In this document: positions 37,260 through 51,121 of the stretch, one piece after another
Layout of the letters: the number at the start of each line of letters is the position of its first letter
How positions within the stretch are numbered: the stretch's first letter is position 1
Origin: Ifrita kowaldi
Taxonomy: Eukaryota > Chordata > Aves > Passeriformes > Cinclosomatidae
DNA length: 64,000 nt
Assembly (NCBI GenBank): GCA_013398055.1
Contig: VZRS01000474.1
Coordinates: forward strand, 248,001-312,000
Direction of reading: 5' to 3'
Translations under genes and position numbers: made by a program
The notes under the pieces: generated by a model
Seen by the model: the letters and a program-made list of their open reading frames with translations, nothing else
What the model was told of the DNA's origin: nothing
Database searches by the model: none

Positions 37260-37860
37260 TTTAATTGCATTTAGTGCAAAGGTAATAAGACCGTGCTAAT
37301 AGATTTAGGAAAAATAATTGTTGAAAACAAAACCCAGTCTTGAGTCAAAAGTTCATTGGTTTTGAGAGGATTGTAAAAATATTTCAGGGGAGGCCTTAAA
37401 TTCTTCAGTGGATTTCTATTTATCTATGGTCATGCACATGCTAAATAATGATATTAAATAAATTACTCTCCTGTTGTGTTTTATAATAGAGCAAAGCCTT
37501 CCAGCTATATAAACAACACTTTATTTTTCCAGCATTATGGAATAAAATGGACAGATGGCCTTGTGGGTTGACTATTTGAGTTCATGACTGAACAGCAATT
37601 TCCAAAGTTGAGCCTAACTGTGATGATAAGTTATGCCTTTTGTAATGCTCACTCATGCAAATTAAGGCATCTTTTGAACAACCTGTGCACGTTAAATTTC
37701 ATATTTGGTAAATCTTATGTATTTCCCATCACGTTGGAAGGAACTGCCAGTGTTTTAAAAAAGCAATTTATTTTGTCGTCTTTGAAGTAGCTGATGCATT
37801 AGTAACCCTGCCACCTTTGAAATTAAACAGGATTTTGTCTGCAGTTTGAACACTCTGAAG
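37260..37860. promoter_or_regulatory. Candidate conserved enhancer with POU octamer and ATTA cores
   Basis: The stretch combines a perfect octamer ATGCAAAT at 37655-37662 running into ATTAA with several other AT-rich homeodomain-like cores: TTTAATTGCA near 37260, AAATAATTG near 37311, TAATGATATTAAATAAATTA near 37448 and AAATTAAACAGG near 37820. The intervening DNA is not simple-sequence. Dense arrays of this kind are typical of conserved developmental enhancers in vertebrate gene deserts. No alignment was possible, so conservation is inferred, not seen. The 68-codon frame at 37584-37790 is most likely incidental. Confidence 0.3.
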
Positions 37861-40800
37861 TGTTCTTCTATTTTTAAATCTCATATGCGTATTTGAAATG
37901 CCTTCAGCTCTCCTGCAAATGGGTTTTGTTTCATGGTTGCCGTTGTCTCTAAATGGGTCTTGGCATTTTTATTCGGTTTGTGATGAAGCAATTATTTTTG
38001 CTAATTGAATGTACAGGGAATGACTTGAGACAGGGAGCAAACAACATCACATAGTCATGGGCAGTTTAGGATTGAGAGAGTCATCCAAAATATGACATAG
38101 CAGCCTTTGTATTTCAACCTATAACTCTTCCAATATATGAGTAATTTTAATGTCTGTGTACCAAAGACTTTATTACTTCCTCAAAGTAGAACTGAAATAT
38201 TCACTTTACATGTGTGCAGCTTGCCAAAGAAGTGTCCTAAGTGACATTTGCCAAAGCACGCTGGTTTTGGTACACTGCTTGTTATCGTTGACTGCTCAAG
38301 TACTGTGCTGGTGAGTACAAATAATAGAAAGATAGATGTGCTGTCAGATCCTTCTGGCTACCTGAGATGTTTCACCACAGAATCAGAGTAATGGAAGGAA
38401 AGACAGCTTTGAGCCAGACCTCCAGGTCTCAGGTGCTTGCAACAACAGTGGGTGTTTGTGCATGCTGGGAAGGTAGAAGTGTCCCAGTCTTTTCTCTCAG
38501 AGTCCTTTGCTGATGATAGCTTTTAGAGCACTGCAAAAAGTACCTTACTGTCACTCCTTCAGTGTTGATCATCACCCAACATGACAACAAAAAAGTTTCA
38601 GGCTAAATCAACCATTTAATTCCTTCAAAGAGTCTTAAAAACAGACTGTTTTCTACTGAACTGTATTGATGTAAAAACTAAAGAAAGAAGGGAGCTTACT
38701 AATTTCCTAGCAATTGAGCAGTGAGATAGGAAAGCTTTGGAAGAGGATGAGGTTAACAAGAGAAAACTGAGCTACATTTTAGAGAGGTCTCACTCACTGA
38801 GAGCCCTGTTCAATGCACATCTGTTCCTAAGAAAGGCAACCAAACTAGGTTTACTGACTCTGGCAAAATAAGTAATATTTGAAAATACCATATGGATAAC
38901 ATTAGTCACTTGGTACTGGACAAGGTGAACTATGAGGTTAATCTAGTATGGAAAATCCCATTGATAATGTTGGCATGTGCTCCACAAAATTGGCTGCCCA
39001 GGGAACAAGGGAAACATTTTTTTTTTTTTACTGCGTGACACAAGAGACCCAGAGCAGTCAAAAATCCAGTGACTGAAAGATAGTACACTCTGGATAGGAG
39101 GTATTTGCTAAAATTGCATGTGCTGGGCATTGCTGCCCTAATTTTCTTGTATAATTGCTGGGTTTGTATTGTAGTGTATGCATCACTAAATTTTCTAAAA
39201 CTGCGAAGCAATTTTATCAGCTCTGTTGAAGAGGTTTTTTGTGTCAAACCTTGTAAAGTACTGATTGTGAAAGAACCATGACAGAGAAAGCCACAGAGTC
39301 CCTTTAAAATATGTCAAACAAACCAAGCAAGGACAAAAATTAGGTGACAAAAATTGCATTTATTTTTGTGAACAGGCAAAAATGGAATTTTGCTGTAAGC
39401 TTAGCTATGCTTTGCCATCACTTAGCACCATTATTGCTGCACTAACGTAGCATAACTCTTTTTGTCAATGTATTTCTGTTAGTTTGACAGCCTTTGGTAA
39501 CATTCAGATCTCTCTTGGGATGTTAGTATGTCCTGGGCTGAAATGAATGGAGGGTGCAATCATGGTTTATAGCTAATTTTTAAATTATTTTTTTCGTCAG
39601 AAGATTAAAGAAACCCGTATGCATAATTTGAACTTTCCCTTATCCATGTGATGGGGAGTGGAACAAACACAATTAAAAATTGGTCAGCATCCTTGCAGTG
39701 TGCTGTTGCACTATGTCTGGCTCTGGGAGGGCTGTATGAATTTGACTGCAGTACCCTGTCAGAGGAGTAATCCTCCACTCAGAGTCAGAGCTGTGGCACA
39801 GTGTATCTGCCACCTACCTGTGGATGCTGGTGAACCCCCAAATTCTTGGAGGTTCAGTGTGTGTATCTAACAGCCACTTTGGAAAACATCGGGGTTCAAG
39901 GGTGGACAAGTCATTGTGCTCTTAAGTAAGACATTATGGTCAGTGGTTTTTTTTTGTCTTCCATGTGATAATCATGGTCTTGTTAGATTTACACATTCCC
40001 ATGGAAATGAAGTTAGGATGTGCACAGAAACACTGCCGTTCATTTTGTATTCTTTCCAGTGCACTTTTCATCTACACATCATGGAGCAGAAAATGAGAGG
40101 CTTGCACTCCCCTAATTCTCACAGGGGATCATTAGGATTCCCCACTGTTGTCTAATCATGTGCTGTCCCATTGATGTGTAGTCAATTGATGGGTAATTGT
40201 GTTTTATGCAGTAGATCTCGCTTGAGTAAAGCAGTGTGTTGGCTTTAGTTACAAGAAACTGGTATGGATTTTAAGCTCGTAAATGAACAACAGATCATTC
40301 TGTGCTTCAAAAAGTATAAGCACTAAGTATGATGGGAATAAGTAATGTGGAAAGGAACATTTAAAATTTACGTTTGCGCACAGACTTTTGTATGGAGGAA
40401 GTATATCAGATGCATGGCAAATCAGCTTATTTTTTAATTTTTGAAATGCTGGAAGGAGTTTATGAATAAGACTGCCAGTGCATTAGAGGGGCTGCCTTAG
40501 CCACTAGTGTGTGCCTGTCATAACACACTGGATTGAAGTTCCTGCTGTGGGCTGGGGAGCTGCGAGGCCTGAGCAACACCAGGGAGAGTAAATGGATGGT
40601 GTGGAGGAAAAAAGGTGTCTTCAGACTCTTTCTTTATTGTGTGTGTCTCATGCTCTGAGCTGCAGTCATTAGTCCGTTGTGCGTGAACGGAGTAGTGCTC
40701 TGGCTGAAGCCGTGCTGGGTGCCCAGGCCTCTGGATAATACTGCTGAGTATTTTCTGCAGTTTGAGGGAGTGCAGGACGCTGCAGTCTAATTTTCAGATA

Positions 40801-42439
40801 TATATTAGGAAAAGAATCCCTCAGCATCAGGGCAGTTATGGTGAGCCCTGCAATGTCTCATGGGCATAGGCCATTATTTATGAAACAAAATCTTACTTGT
40901 AAAACAAAACCTCTTCCCCACAAAGCTACAGACAGGCTGGGTGGAGGGAAGGCTGACTTCTTTCATGGAAGTAGCAATTTCACTGACCCCGTCAGCTTCG
41001 TTTTGTATGGTCTGGCTGGTTGGCCCTGAAAGGGCTTCTGTCTTCGAGAGTTTTTGCAGGAGGGAGTCATGCCTGTCCCAGGCAGCCAGTGGGGTCATCT
41101 GCTGGGGGAGGCACTTTGGGCTGTCTGGCCTGGCTTGGCTTTTGCCTTGTTGCCACCTCTATGGGGTATGCTGGGCTATTTTGAAGCTAGTGGTATTATT
41201 AGACTGAGTGACATTAAACCAGGAACCTTCATGAGCATGTGGGAATGCCTCTCTGGTGCTGCAGGGCGATATTGATTAGCCTCAGAGTGAATCTGAGAGT
41301 GGCAGCACAGGAAAGGTTACTTAATACTATTTTGTGGCAGCACATATGTTTTGCAAAGGGCTGTTTTGAAGGTCAGCCATTTGGAGGTACCGCTTTTCCC
41401 AGTTCCCTGTCTGCCTTCAGCTCACAGCCAGGCTGGTTATTACTTATAGTCATTTTTGAGGTTGTGTTTGAGATGAAGACAAGAGGTAGGGCAGATTATC
41501 AGTGGTAGCTGGCGAGGTTGTTATGACGAGACAGTAGCCAGGGACAGGAGAAAAGGGAGAATATAATGCATTCGCTTGCCTGTCTGATAATGGTGTGGCG
41601 GTTTCTGTTTGTGAGCATACAATGCTGGTAATTCAGTGTGTTGAGAACCACTAATAGAAGGTTATAAAGCCTGCAGAGTTGTTCCAGCTGCTGTTTTATA
41701 CAGATGCACCGCAGTATGAAATGATGACATTTGCTTGTAGCAAGTTTTGTTTCCTCTTATTTTAATACACCTTGTATACTAACGTGTTCTATTATAAAAC
41801 TCCATTTTCAATGACCCATAGATTTTTTTAATATGCACCAGCTCTCTCAGACAAGACAGGCACAATTTTTTTAACGTATTTTTCAGCAAAATCAAGGAAA
41901 AAGGGTATATTATGATGAGTTTTGTACACAAAGGTAGATTGGAAAATAATCAGAATTAAGACTTAATCCTTTGCGTTATATTTTTTGTTTCTTTCCTTTC
42001 TTATATAACTTCTATATCCTTTTTTTCTAGTCCTTGTCTAAAGATTGGAAAATTCATAGTAAAAGATATATGTGATCACAATCTGATCTTTACTGTGTAG
42101 GCAAAATCTCCTGACCTTCAAATGTAGAATTCCTTCAGTTTAGTGACTCCACTGATTAAAAAACTCCTACGAAAGATGGGGTGGAATGGTAAATGTTCAG
42201 TAAGATTAAGAGGTTTGAAAAGGTTGAACTGAAACCAAATCCTTAATCTGGCCACTAAAGTTGAATTAATAATTCCTCAGTGAAGTTATTTTTACTGCTT
42301 AAGATAAAGAAATACTAAATATTACTGTAGCATCACTGATTATTAAAATGGAGGTAAAAGCTGAGTATTCATGCTTTATGAGAAGGCAGAGGAGCAGTAC
42401 AAGAGGTTGTAACTATTATGTCATTGTTTTTATTCCTTG
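37861..42439. other. Non-coding stretch; GC-richer near 40500-41520
   Basis: AT-rich except for a GC-richer block at about 40500-41520, where frames on both strands overlap (40838-41508). Four CpGs cluster at about 40670-40715. No domains, LTR edges or splice pairs were recognised. A T run lies at about 39018-39030. Confidence 0.45.
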
Positions 42440-42720
42440 ACAGACAGCTGCTAACACCTGGTATTAGAAAATTTGGGCGTATATGCCAAATAAAATTAGT
42501 TCCACATTGTTCATTGTGGCATTTTCAAGACATCCACTAAATCTCTGTTCCACTCACCACTCTCTAATTGCCTGCTTTGCCAATACTTGGTGAGTCATCA
42601 TCTGATGTCTGTGTTTAAGGAAAATAAATGCTTGTTTGATGCGAACAGGGCTCTTGACACGAAGAGAGCTCTGGTGTTTGCAGGTTTGTCACAAGTTGCA
42701 CACGTATTATTTTCATAATA
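42440..42720. promoter_or_regulatory. Candidate regulatory element with E-box-like, AT and SOX-like motifs
   Basis: Within about 280 bp there are CAGCTG (E-box), GGCGTATATGCCAAATAAAATT, two adjacent SOX-like cores (ATTGTTCATTGTGG) and TCTAATTGC. The sequence is mixed rather than simple. This is a speculative enhancer call from motif density alone. Confidence 0.2.
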
Positions 42721-45700
42721 TGGCTTTAGATGTTAGAAGGATGAAGAATGCAGTATATTCCTACCTCTTAACAGATATCAGGACTATCCTGTTCACAGGG
42801 ATGTGTTTTTGAGGCAGCCACCATGCTAATTACTGCTTGCTCAACTTGGGAATTCCAGCTTGCTCATTAAACCAGAAATACCAAAGTCAACAACAGTCTG
42901 GCATTTAGTATTTTCATATTACCATCTTCACCGTTACTGGTACGTTTTTTTAAGTCGTATGTTACATGACCAGTTGCAAACCAGAGTGGGTTTTCAGTGT
43001 AGGAACAGCTGGTAACAGCAGATTGGGAATGCTGGAAAGGAGAGATGAATTGCCCAGGCCTATCAGTTGCACACCAGAGGGATGTAGGAATTGAAATGCC
43101 AGTGTTTTGGAGAGGGGGTGATCAATGTGAATTTGAAGCTTGTCTCTGCCTAACTTCAAGTGACAAAATATTCCTGACATCAGCTTTAGGAGAGACACTT
43201 TTGTTACCTGTGAATTGGTTAGGGACTGCCTTGTAAGGAGAACCTTTTGATATATTATAAACTGAAATTTTCATCTGTTTCATAGGAGAATTGCAGTATT
43301 TTTGAAACAAACACAACCAAAGCTCATCATTTCACAGCAAGGACAAGAAAATAGAAATCTCAGTGGTAGACTCACATTGAAGGAAAGTAATTAAAAGGTA
43401 CCAAGCCTACCTCACTCCAAAGATAAAGGTTATAAGAGGATCTCCTTTACACCTCAGTGCAGAAGCTTGGTGGCCATCCGCTGATTAGAAAAAATAAATG
43501 AAAGTGTTTTGCTTGGCATACTGTAATGTCAACTACCCTTATCTGCAATTTAAGATTATACTACACTGGGAAATAAAGCAAAAATAACCCCAAAATATCT
43601 GCAGCCTTTTCAAGCTAACTGTTGCCTAGGCTAATTCTATTACATATTATATATGTAGAATTGAGTATTTAAAAATTACTAATTACTAATTTTTGATTAC
43701 CCTAATTAAAAAGCAGCAGTTCTTTTCTTTCCTTGCTAAATGTTATAGTCAAGATTTTATCCTTCTGTAAGTAAAATTAGAAATATGTAAACTTGAGCCT
43801 AGATGTGCCTCCTGTTGGATCTATATAGTCCCTAGAAGCACATGGGTCAGCTAGGGTAGGAATCACCAACCTATTCCATGCATATCATTGAATATTCCTT
43901 GTAGAGGATAGCTGTGAGTCTTTTGTGAGTTACTGTGTCCATCAGTGCAAGTGGCTCTTCTAGGGGTGTGCTCGGGCTGGAGAGATGTCCTGGAACACCT
44001 CATGCACAACTGAGGATGAATGACCGAATGTAGGTTTGCACATATAAAGCAAATCTGCAAATAAAAGCAGGGCAGAAACACAAACATGTATAAAGATTCG
44101 ATTTTATCAGTAACCTGGTAAGCAGAGTCTAGAAAAAGAAAAAGGCCTTTGTTCAGCATGTTGCCAGCTTTTCTGTTGTGTCTTAAATTATTTGTACCAG
44201 TAACATTTCTCAAGGTGTTGGTAGGAATTTCTGCATGAGCAAGGCTGCAAAATATGGTTCTACTAATGTCAATACCTTTTGAGGTGTATGGCTGCTTCAT
44301 TCTGTGGAAATTTATACTGATGGGTAGCTCTCCAGAAGCCAGCTGAAATATGTACCCATATGAATTTATGTTGGTTGTAAAATTACATGACAGAAATGCA
44401 GTATTTCCTGTGAATTATTACTGTAAGCCTTCCTAAGTCTCTTGTCTTACATTACATTTCCTAAACTCATGGCAAAAATGCTGTACTTTTTAGGCATGTA
44501 TTTCAAAGGTCAGCATGGTGTTATATCTCAATTCATATATAAGAAAGGAAAATAATAGTTGCAAGAAAGTGTTGCTATTCATTGACTTTTCAATAGATCT
44601 TCTTCTTGTTTTTACTTCATTTGCAGCATATGATTTCAGGGAATGAAGCCAAAGTGGACTTTAGCGCCAGCTAGTCTCAGTTGTGTATAGCAACTCCTTA
44701 ATTATCACTTAGCTTCTCCTTTATTATGCTCTGTGCTACTTAGTTTATAAGGATTGCTTTCAGTAAGACAGTTAAAGCCAATATAAATGTGCTTGGAGAT
44801 TAATACCTTGCCTGTTAACTTGTTTCCAGCTTCTCATCTTTATTGTTAAAATGTACATCAGGTAGGAATCTGAATACACTTAGTTTTGGCTTTTAGCTGA
44901 TGGTTCTTGCTGCCTACCAAGAGTGCAAAGCCATAAAAGACATCTGGCAATAGGGAGGAAAAAGCTGTAAATATGATTTGAATGCTAATTGTACTTCAGG
45001 TTTCTTAAGATATCTCACTAGAAGCCTTATTAATCCTTTATTTTCTTGCATTTCTGGGCTGGTATGACCTGAACAGAGAGAATGAGATTGTAATTTCCCT
45101 TCTGCTGGGGGCGAATATGATTTATTTTTATTATTATTATTGGACTCTCTTAACAGGAATTAAGACTCATTGCTTTAAAGACAGATGCATTTAATAACAG
45201 GGATTTGATGTCTGCTGATCTCAGTGCCCATATGTAGTCTCCTACAGATCAGAAGCAGTGCACAGCTGCAGATATTTGTGCACATGAAGTGCCTTACAGG
45301 ACCACTGCCTAACTGCATGCATTTTACATGCTTTTCTTCTGATATGGATCTAAAGCTGCCAACAACAGCGTGGGAGCGGTGAAAATTAAAAGGAAAGGGA
45401 AGGAATGTTTCCAATAAAAGTTTGCCTCCCTTGCATAGTCTAAGTGACGGCAAGCATTCCAGCTTTGAGGGCTTTCAGTTGGCATTCTATGAAAATATAT
45501 TTCAAAGTGGGGACAAAAAGATGAATATAAAGAGGGGGAGGAAAGGGCTGCGGCACCACTGGGTTTCATTCAGATTTGCAGCCAAGGCTGTGGAGAGGGA
45601 AGCGATGACAACTGTGGAGTTATATGTGCGTAAGAGCAAAGTTTCCCACACGTGTTCTCATCAGTATCACAGTTTGGGGTGCTTGGTAATGGAGGTTTGG

Positions 45701-47279
45701 GCTTCAGCCAGTAGGGAGGCAAGGCCAACCACAAAGTTCAGAGCTGGATCCAAATGCCTGTGTGTTTGGGAGTAGTTATCCCTCTGGTCTGAGGTTTTAC
45801 TCGTCTTAGCCATGCACAAAAATAAGTAAGAAACACGAACAAAGATGATTTTCAAGTTGCAGCTGTAATACTTTAAGTATTTAAGCCCTTTAGCAGTTTT
45901 GATTAACCAGGGGATTACATGAGATTTTCTGTGCCATTTACTTTATTTTAGCAAATTTCTATATGACAAGTACTTTGTCATTTGTACTGCAGATCAATCT
46001 CAAATGAGCCTGAAATCAGGTTTGGAGTAAATGCCACTTGTGCCTCCATATTAGGTCTTGTGCTTTAGGGAGCACCTGGTGATCCGCAGGACAGGGAGTG
46101 AGCTCCTACCCTACTCTAAAACCAGTTCTTCAATCATACTAAGGGAGAAGAGATGGAAGCCACTGTGCTGGCAGTGATGTGGCAGCCACCAGCCGATGTG
46201 GGCATGAAACGGCCGCAGTGAGTTGCACTTGCTGCAGGACATCACTGCATTTTGCTGAGCAGCCCCATTTGCAGCTTAGAAGATCTGATCTCTACCCCAT
46301 TTCTGGGGACTCTGCTGCTACAAGCATAAAAATGGACATCCTGTGCTCATCTTCCTGACCTCACTGAATGGGTTAGAGTATACGGAAGATGCTGGAGATT
46401 GCTTAATTTATTTTAACTTGAGAAGAAGGCCTTGGTTGCTGGAGTTGGTGTGGCAGCGGCCTACAGCCTTCTCCTTTTTCTCTTGCACTTCTGTTGTGGC
46501 AGAAGCTCCTTAATTCTTGAAGGTGCTAGAGAATCCCTGCTTCTTGTGAGAAGTCTTTGCTAGTCTCACCACCTGAAATCCTAAAAGGCACTTCCTCTGC
46601 ACACAGGAGTTCTGCCTGAGCTGGGGTTGAAAGCACGTCCAGAAGTTCCTTTGGTATAAGAGAGACTGGAATTGTTTCAATCATTTTTCGTTTTATTCCA
46701 TTTCAACCATAGATGAAACCAACACCAATCTAATTAAACAATCTTGCATATATTGATCAGATTCTGAAATTTGCATTTAACACTATAGCTACACTGGCTC
46801 ATGACATATTATGTAGAATAGACAGGTTTTGAAGAGAATGTTTGCTTTGTTAGTGATGGTTTTGTAAAAAACAAGAAGCAAGTGGCCCTTTGTAAAAGCA
46901 CAATAACTCAGGGTCTTCTAAATAATAAATGTCTCTCTTGAAAATAGGGCTGTCTCATGCTCCCTTATGTCCTGGTGGTTAGGTCACATGAAACAGACAG
47001 TTCAGCAAGCACACTGCATAAGTCTGGTAATAGATAGGTCCTTGGATGCAGTTTTCCATGCTTTAGCAGTTCTTTTAGAAGGGCATAATAATTCTAATGT
47101 AAACCAAAGGTGGGGTTTTTTTCCTTGGTCATACAAAAATAACACATCTAAGCAGTTCTCATGCCCCTTCTAATTATACGAGCTACTGATTCTGGATTAA
47201 TGTAGTTCATTCTAATTCACACTGTTCCTGTTAAGATGCAGTTGGCATTAAAATGATCCTATCTGAAGACTACTACTGT
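42721..47279. other. Non-coding stretch; GC-richer near 46030-46660
   Basis: The minus-strand frame at 43863-44300 (145 codons, ATG start) and the frames near 45175-45855 have no recognisable domain. The block at 46030-46660 is GC-richer but unassigned. A short ATT repeat is at about 45124-45141. Confidence 0.45.
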
Positions 47280-47830
47280 ATATGATATAATTAAGGTGTA
47301 ATCCCTTTCAAAATTGGTCATTAGCATTAGCTAGCAATTTGCTAAATTTGCTTCAAAAGGTTAATGCCACAACTATGGTAAACAATAACTAATTTCATGG
47401 GGATTTATTGCTGTTAAAAAATATAATCAGTTTCTAATAGCAATACTTAATTTTTTTAAAAAAACGATACACTGGTTGAGTGCACTCAGATTGCTTTACA
47501 ATGGATATTTTCCTGGCAGATGAGTAATCCTCTGCTAGTAATCTCAGTTCTGAGTTCTCAGGTTTAGCACTTCAATTATGCATTCTTCGTTTGTTTTATT
47601 AATTGTTTGGTTATATTTGACGATGCTGAACTATACATGCATGCATAATACATGACATATTATTCATGAAATTTTGCAATGTGACAGGCTCTGGTTACTC
47701 ATGAGTAATACAGCAACTGTCACATAATAAATAGAGTAAAGTGATTTTATGTAAGCTTGTTCTAAGTTCTTAAACATAATTATCTGAATTGTTGAAAGGA
47801 AAGAAGTGTTGAAATTACCGTGATGCATGA
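47280..47830. promoter_or_regulatory. Candidate regulatory element dense in ATTA and palindromic motifs
   Basis: It contains many AT-rich cores (CATTAGCATTAGCTAGCAAT, AACAATAACTAATTTC, TTATTAATTGTTTGG), the self-complementary ATGCATGCAT near 47639, and the nested dyad at 47681-47723. Motif density and sequence complexity resemble a conserved developmental enhancer, but conservation was not tested. Confidence 0.3.
47681..47723. repeat. Nested dyad: 14-bp palindrome inside 7-bp inverted arms
   Basis: TTACTCATGAGTAA (47695-47708) is a perfect palindrome. It is flanked by GTGACAG (47681-47687) and its exact reverse complement CTGTCAC (47717-47723), with almost the same centre. The central TCATGA core with TTAC/GTAA shoulders resembles a dimeric bZIP-type site. 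The factor is not identifiable from sequence alone. Confidence 0.7.
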
Positions 47831-50800
47831 TGTAGTAATTCGAGGAAATAAATTCTTATGCAATAGGTAGAATTCTTCTGAAGATGTTTATGACAGGAAC
47901 AAATGAAATAAATGGAGATATTCTGTACTTAATACCAAGGTTGAAGGTGGCTGAGATTGTCATGCTAACCCTTGCTGTAAATTTCTGCCGCTTTATTAAC
48001 TGCAGAAGAACTGGATATAATTACATAGGCATAGAATTTAGCTGTGGAGAAGTATTGCTGCTCTGTGGAGCTGAAGTTCTTGCAGGATTGGCCCTGCACG
48101 GTAGGAAACACACGACCCATGCATTCTGTGAATTGCAGTATGCTGGAAAGCCTGGTTTCATGTCTCTTCTGGTCATAAAACAAAACAACCTCAGCTCCCT
48201 CCCAGTACCTTTAGATGAAAATATTCTGCCATGGAAATCTAAGGAAACCTACTGTCTTTGGTTTGAATCGAACAAAATGAGAACAGTTTGCTGAATTGCA
48301 AAGTCTCATTTCAGCTGACTTTGAGGTAGGTCTGTGTGGCAGGTGTGTGCTGCCCTGGTGCCTCGTGGGAGCAATACGTGTGTGTGTTCTTCCCTCATCC
48401 TTCACTCCTCCTGTACTGCCCGCTCCCGAGATCTCCTTGTGCACAGAGATATTCCTGAATTTGGAAAAAGGCTGAGAGTCTGACCACAGACTTTGTAGGT
48501 GATGGAGAAAGTGACGCCACAGCCACTGGAACTACGGCTCCCACAATTTTCCAGAGCTTGAGGATTGCAGATTTTGTACTGAAGCTGACTATCTTGAAAA
48601 GTAACATTACAGAAGGACTCAGGGAAATATACAGTGCTTGCTTTAAATGTTTTGAGGCTTTCATTTCAAAGTACTTTTGTTTGTATTGAAAGTACCAGGA
48701 AAAAAACACTGAAATTTTCAAAATATAAAAAAAAAAACCCACAGAACATTTCATTCTGTAAAACATTTTGAATTTTTACTTAGGCTGCATGATGTTACAC
48801 TGGTCTTGTTTTCAGACTATAAAATATTTTTCAGTGATTTCTCACAGTATAGGGGTTTTGTGTGCAAGGAAGGAAAAATAATGTTTGCAGATAAATGTTG
48901 CCACTTACTGAATTCCATAAAATGCATACTAACCTTCTTTGAACTTGCAGAGTAAAATTATTTTTTAAATTTCCAAATATTTTATTAAATCCTCCTCCTT
49001 GTTTCTTTTTTTCCCTCCTCAAAAGCCTGTATTAGCATTGCTACTTTAGGACTTTCACCGATTGTTTAAATTGCAAAAGAATTTTGAGATAATTTAACCT
49101 CTAAATAGCAGAAATTAGTAAAAAATTATGACTTAAAGTGAAATCACAGAGATCACTGGTACAGAAATCCATTACACTTTTGCTATGTTTCTTGCTGATT
49201 GTTATTTGCCTACAGTGCAGTAAGTAACTTCACAGGAGACAATCAGACCTGAGTAGAAAGAACATCAACCAACCTGGCAAGAGTAACACCTCCAAATTCA
49301 CCATTTTTATTATATTTTTGTATATATATTTTGTTCGTATGCTCTGGACAGTACCTCCAGCTTCATTAAGACAGGGCTAATACAACATAACTGTTCTTTC
49401 CTGGGTTTCTAGAGGGAACTAGAAAATAGTATCTGTTAATTTCCTTGCAAATCTTAGCATTTTATCAAGAGAGGAATGCACGACTGCAAAGAGTTCATTT
49501 GTGGAGTGGGTTCTACAGGTTAGATTTAAAGATGTAAATAGGTATTCTTTTAGTGATCATAAGTTTGGTTCCCCCTTTGAATTGTTGTGTTTAAAGACAA
49601 ACTGACAACCTTGTAAATGAAATAGAAATTGTTACAGCTGAAGTTCATGTGCATTCGTTAATACCGGAAGTTAGCTTCAAAAAAACTTCAGCCATATTAT
49701 AATCTCTCAAAGTGCTACTAATATATACTCATACTTTTGTTATGTTGTCTTCTGTTAGTAAGAATTAGTTTCTGCTTTCATTTGCTGCAGCTGCAAACTA
49801 CTGACCCTGTAGTTCATTTCCTAGTATGTAAAACTGAAATCAAGATTGTGGCATCTAGTTTTGCCTCCCTGGTGCAACACAAAAAGAAAACTGACTTTCC
49901 CCAAAATTTCTTATATGCAACAGGAATTTTGGGACACTAGGGGAATGAATTCAGTGACTTTTTATAATCTTTATTTCACACTCCATTACAAAATTACATG
50001 GAATAATAGTACTATTTTTTTAGGCAGAACTAAGTTAAGCTTGAGAGCAGTGAACCACAGTTCAGTAGAAAAGGTTCTACATGAAAATTCATTGCAACCA
50101 TAAACAGAAATATCTCCACTGACTCCACTGGCTTGTGCATTTCAGGAGACAGAGCAGTCTAAGGAGTCAGTACCTCACTGAGCCCAGATGTATGTATTTT
50201 ACTCTCTTTTAGTCTCATTCTATTAGCTGTGTCATTCAGCTGGCATCTGTGCTTTGGTTTTCGTGCTACAGATCAGTTTCAGTGACACATAAATATGCTG
50301 ACTTTTCTGACACAGGTGTGTTTGAGATCATGGAGGTGTTATTTTAAAGAGCACATTGTTACATTGGTCATGAAGTCACACAGTAGCGTCTGTTTTACAG
50401 AGAAATATGTATGAATGAAATGCACTGTTACTATTGAATAAGTAAGCTTCACTATGGCAATATTTATGTATGAAGAGTATGAGAGGAGATCTGTCGGTAA
50501 CATCTGAATAATAAGCCTGAGACGTACCAAATGCCTAGTGGTTCCTAGAGCTGTTCTCTCATACTGAATGCTAAATACAGGCTTCTGAGATGAAAGAATA
50601 AAATCAGCATTCAAAGCATATTTGTGTTAGGACTGTTAAAGGATTTACTTTCCATTCACTACCAGCACTTTTGCTCTCACATTTCTCATCTGTTTACCTA
50701 CAGATTTACCACAGGGCTTTATTGTGTGCCCTCTTCTGTCACACAAATGTGCTGGCTAGCAGAAAACCAAGAAGAACATTACTGTATTGATTTTCTCTCA

Positions 50801-51121
50801 TGCCTGCAAGTCATGAAGGTTTCATGATTAATATAAATCAATATTTGTCATAGAGCAGGAGGTGATTTGCATAACTGCTGATGAAAGAGAGAACACTGAA
50901 ACTTTCATTCAACACCGTTTGTTATTTGTTTGTTATACTTGCCTTAAGAGGATTTCCATTGTACAAGGCTGCAATACTGTGAAGCTTGAAGATTTTGGTG
51001 TGATATTGGCAGAATTTCCTCAGCTGTGACCCCCTAAAATTTTAGCACAAGTTAATTTTAAAAAGAGCTAGAATCTAAGCTAAATCCCCTGCTTTCTTAC
51101 TACTTGTTAGAGGAGAGATGT
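47831..51121. other. Non-coding stretch, no feature recognised
   Basis: The ATG-started frame at 47884-48294 (136 codons) and the minus-strand frame at 48395-48766 (123 codons) have no domains or splice context. No mobile element was recognised. Confidence 0.45.

Noticed and set aside
43863..44300. 145-codon minus-strand frame with an ATG start
   Set aside because: No recognisable domain, ordinary composition for random AT-rich DNA, and no promoter, splice or polyadenylation context.
47884..48294. 136-codon plus-strand frame with an ATG start
   Set aside because: No known domain and no conserved-looking motif; a chance frame beside the motif-dense interval.
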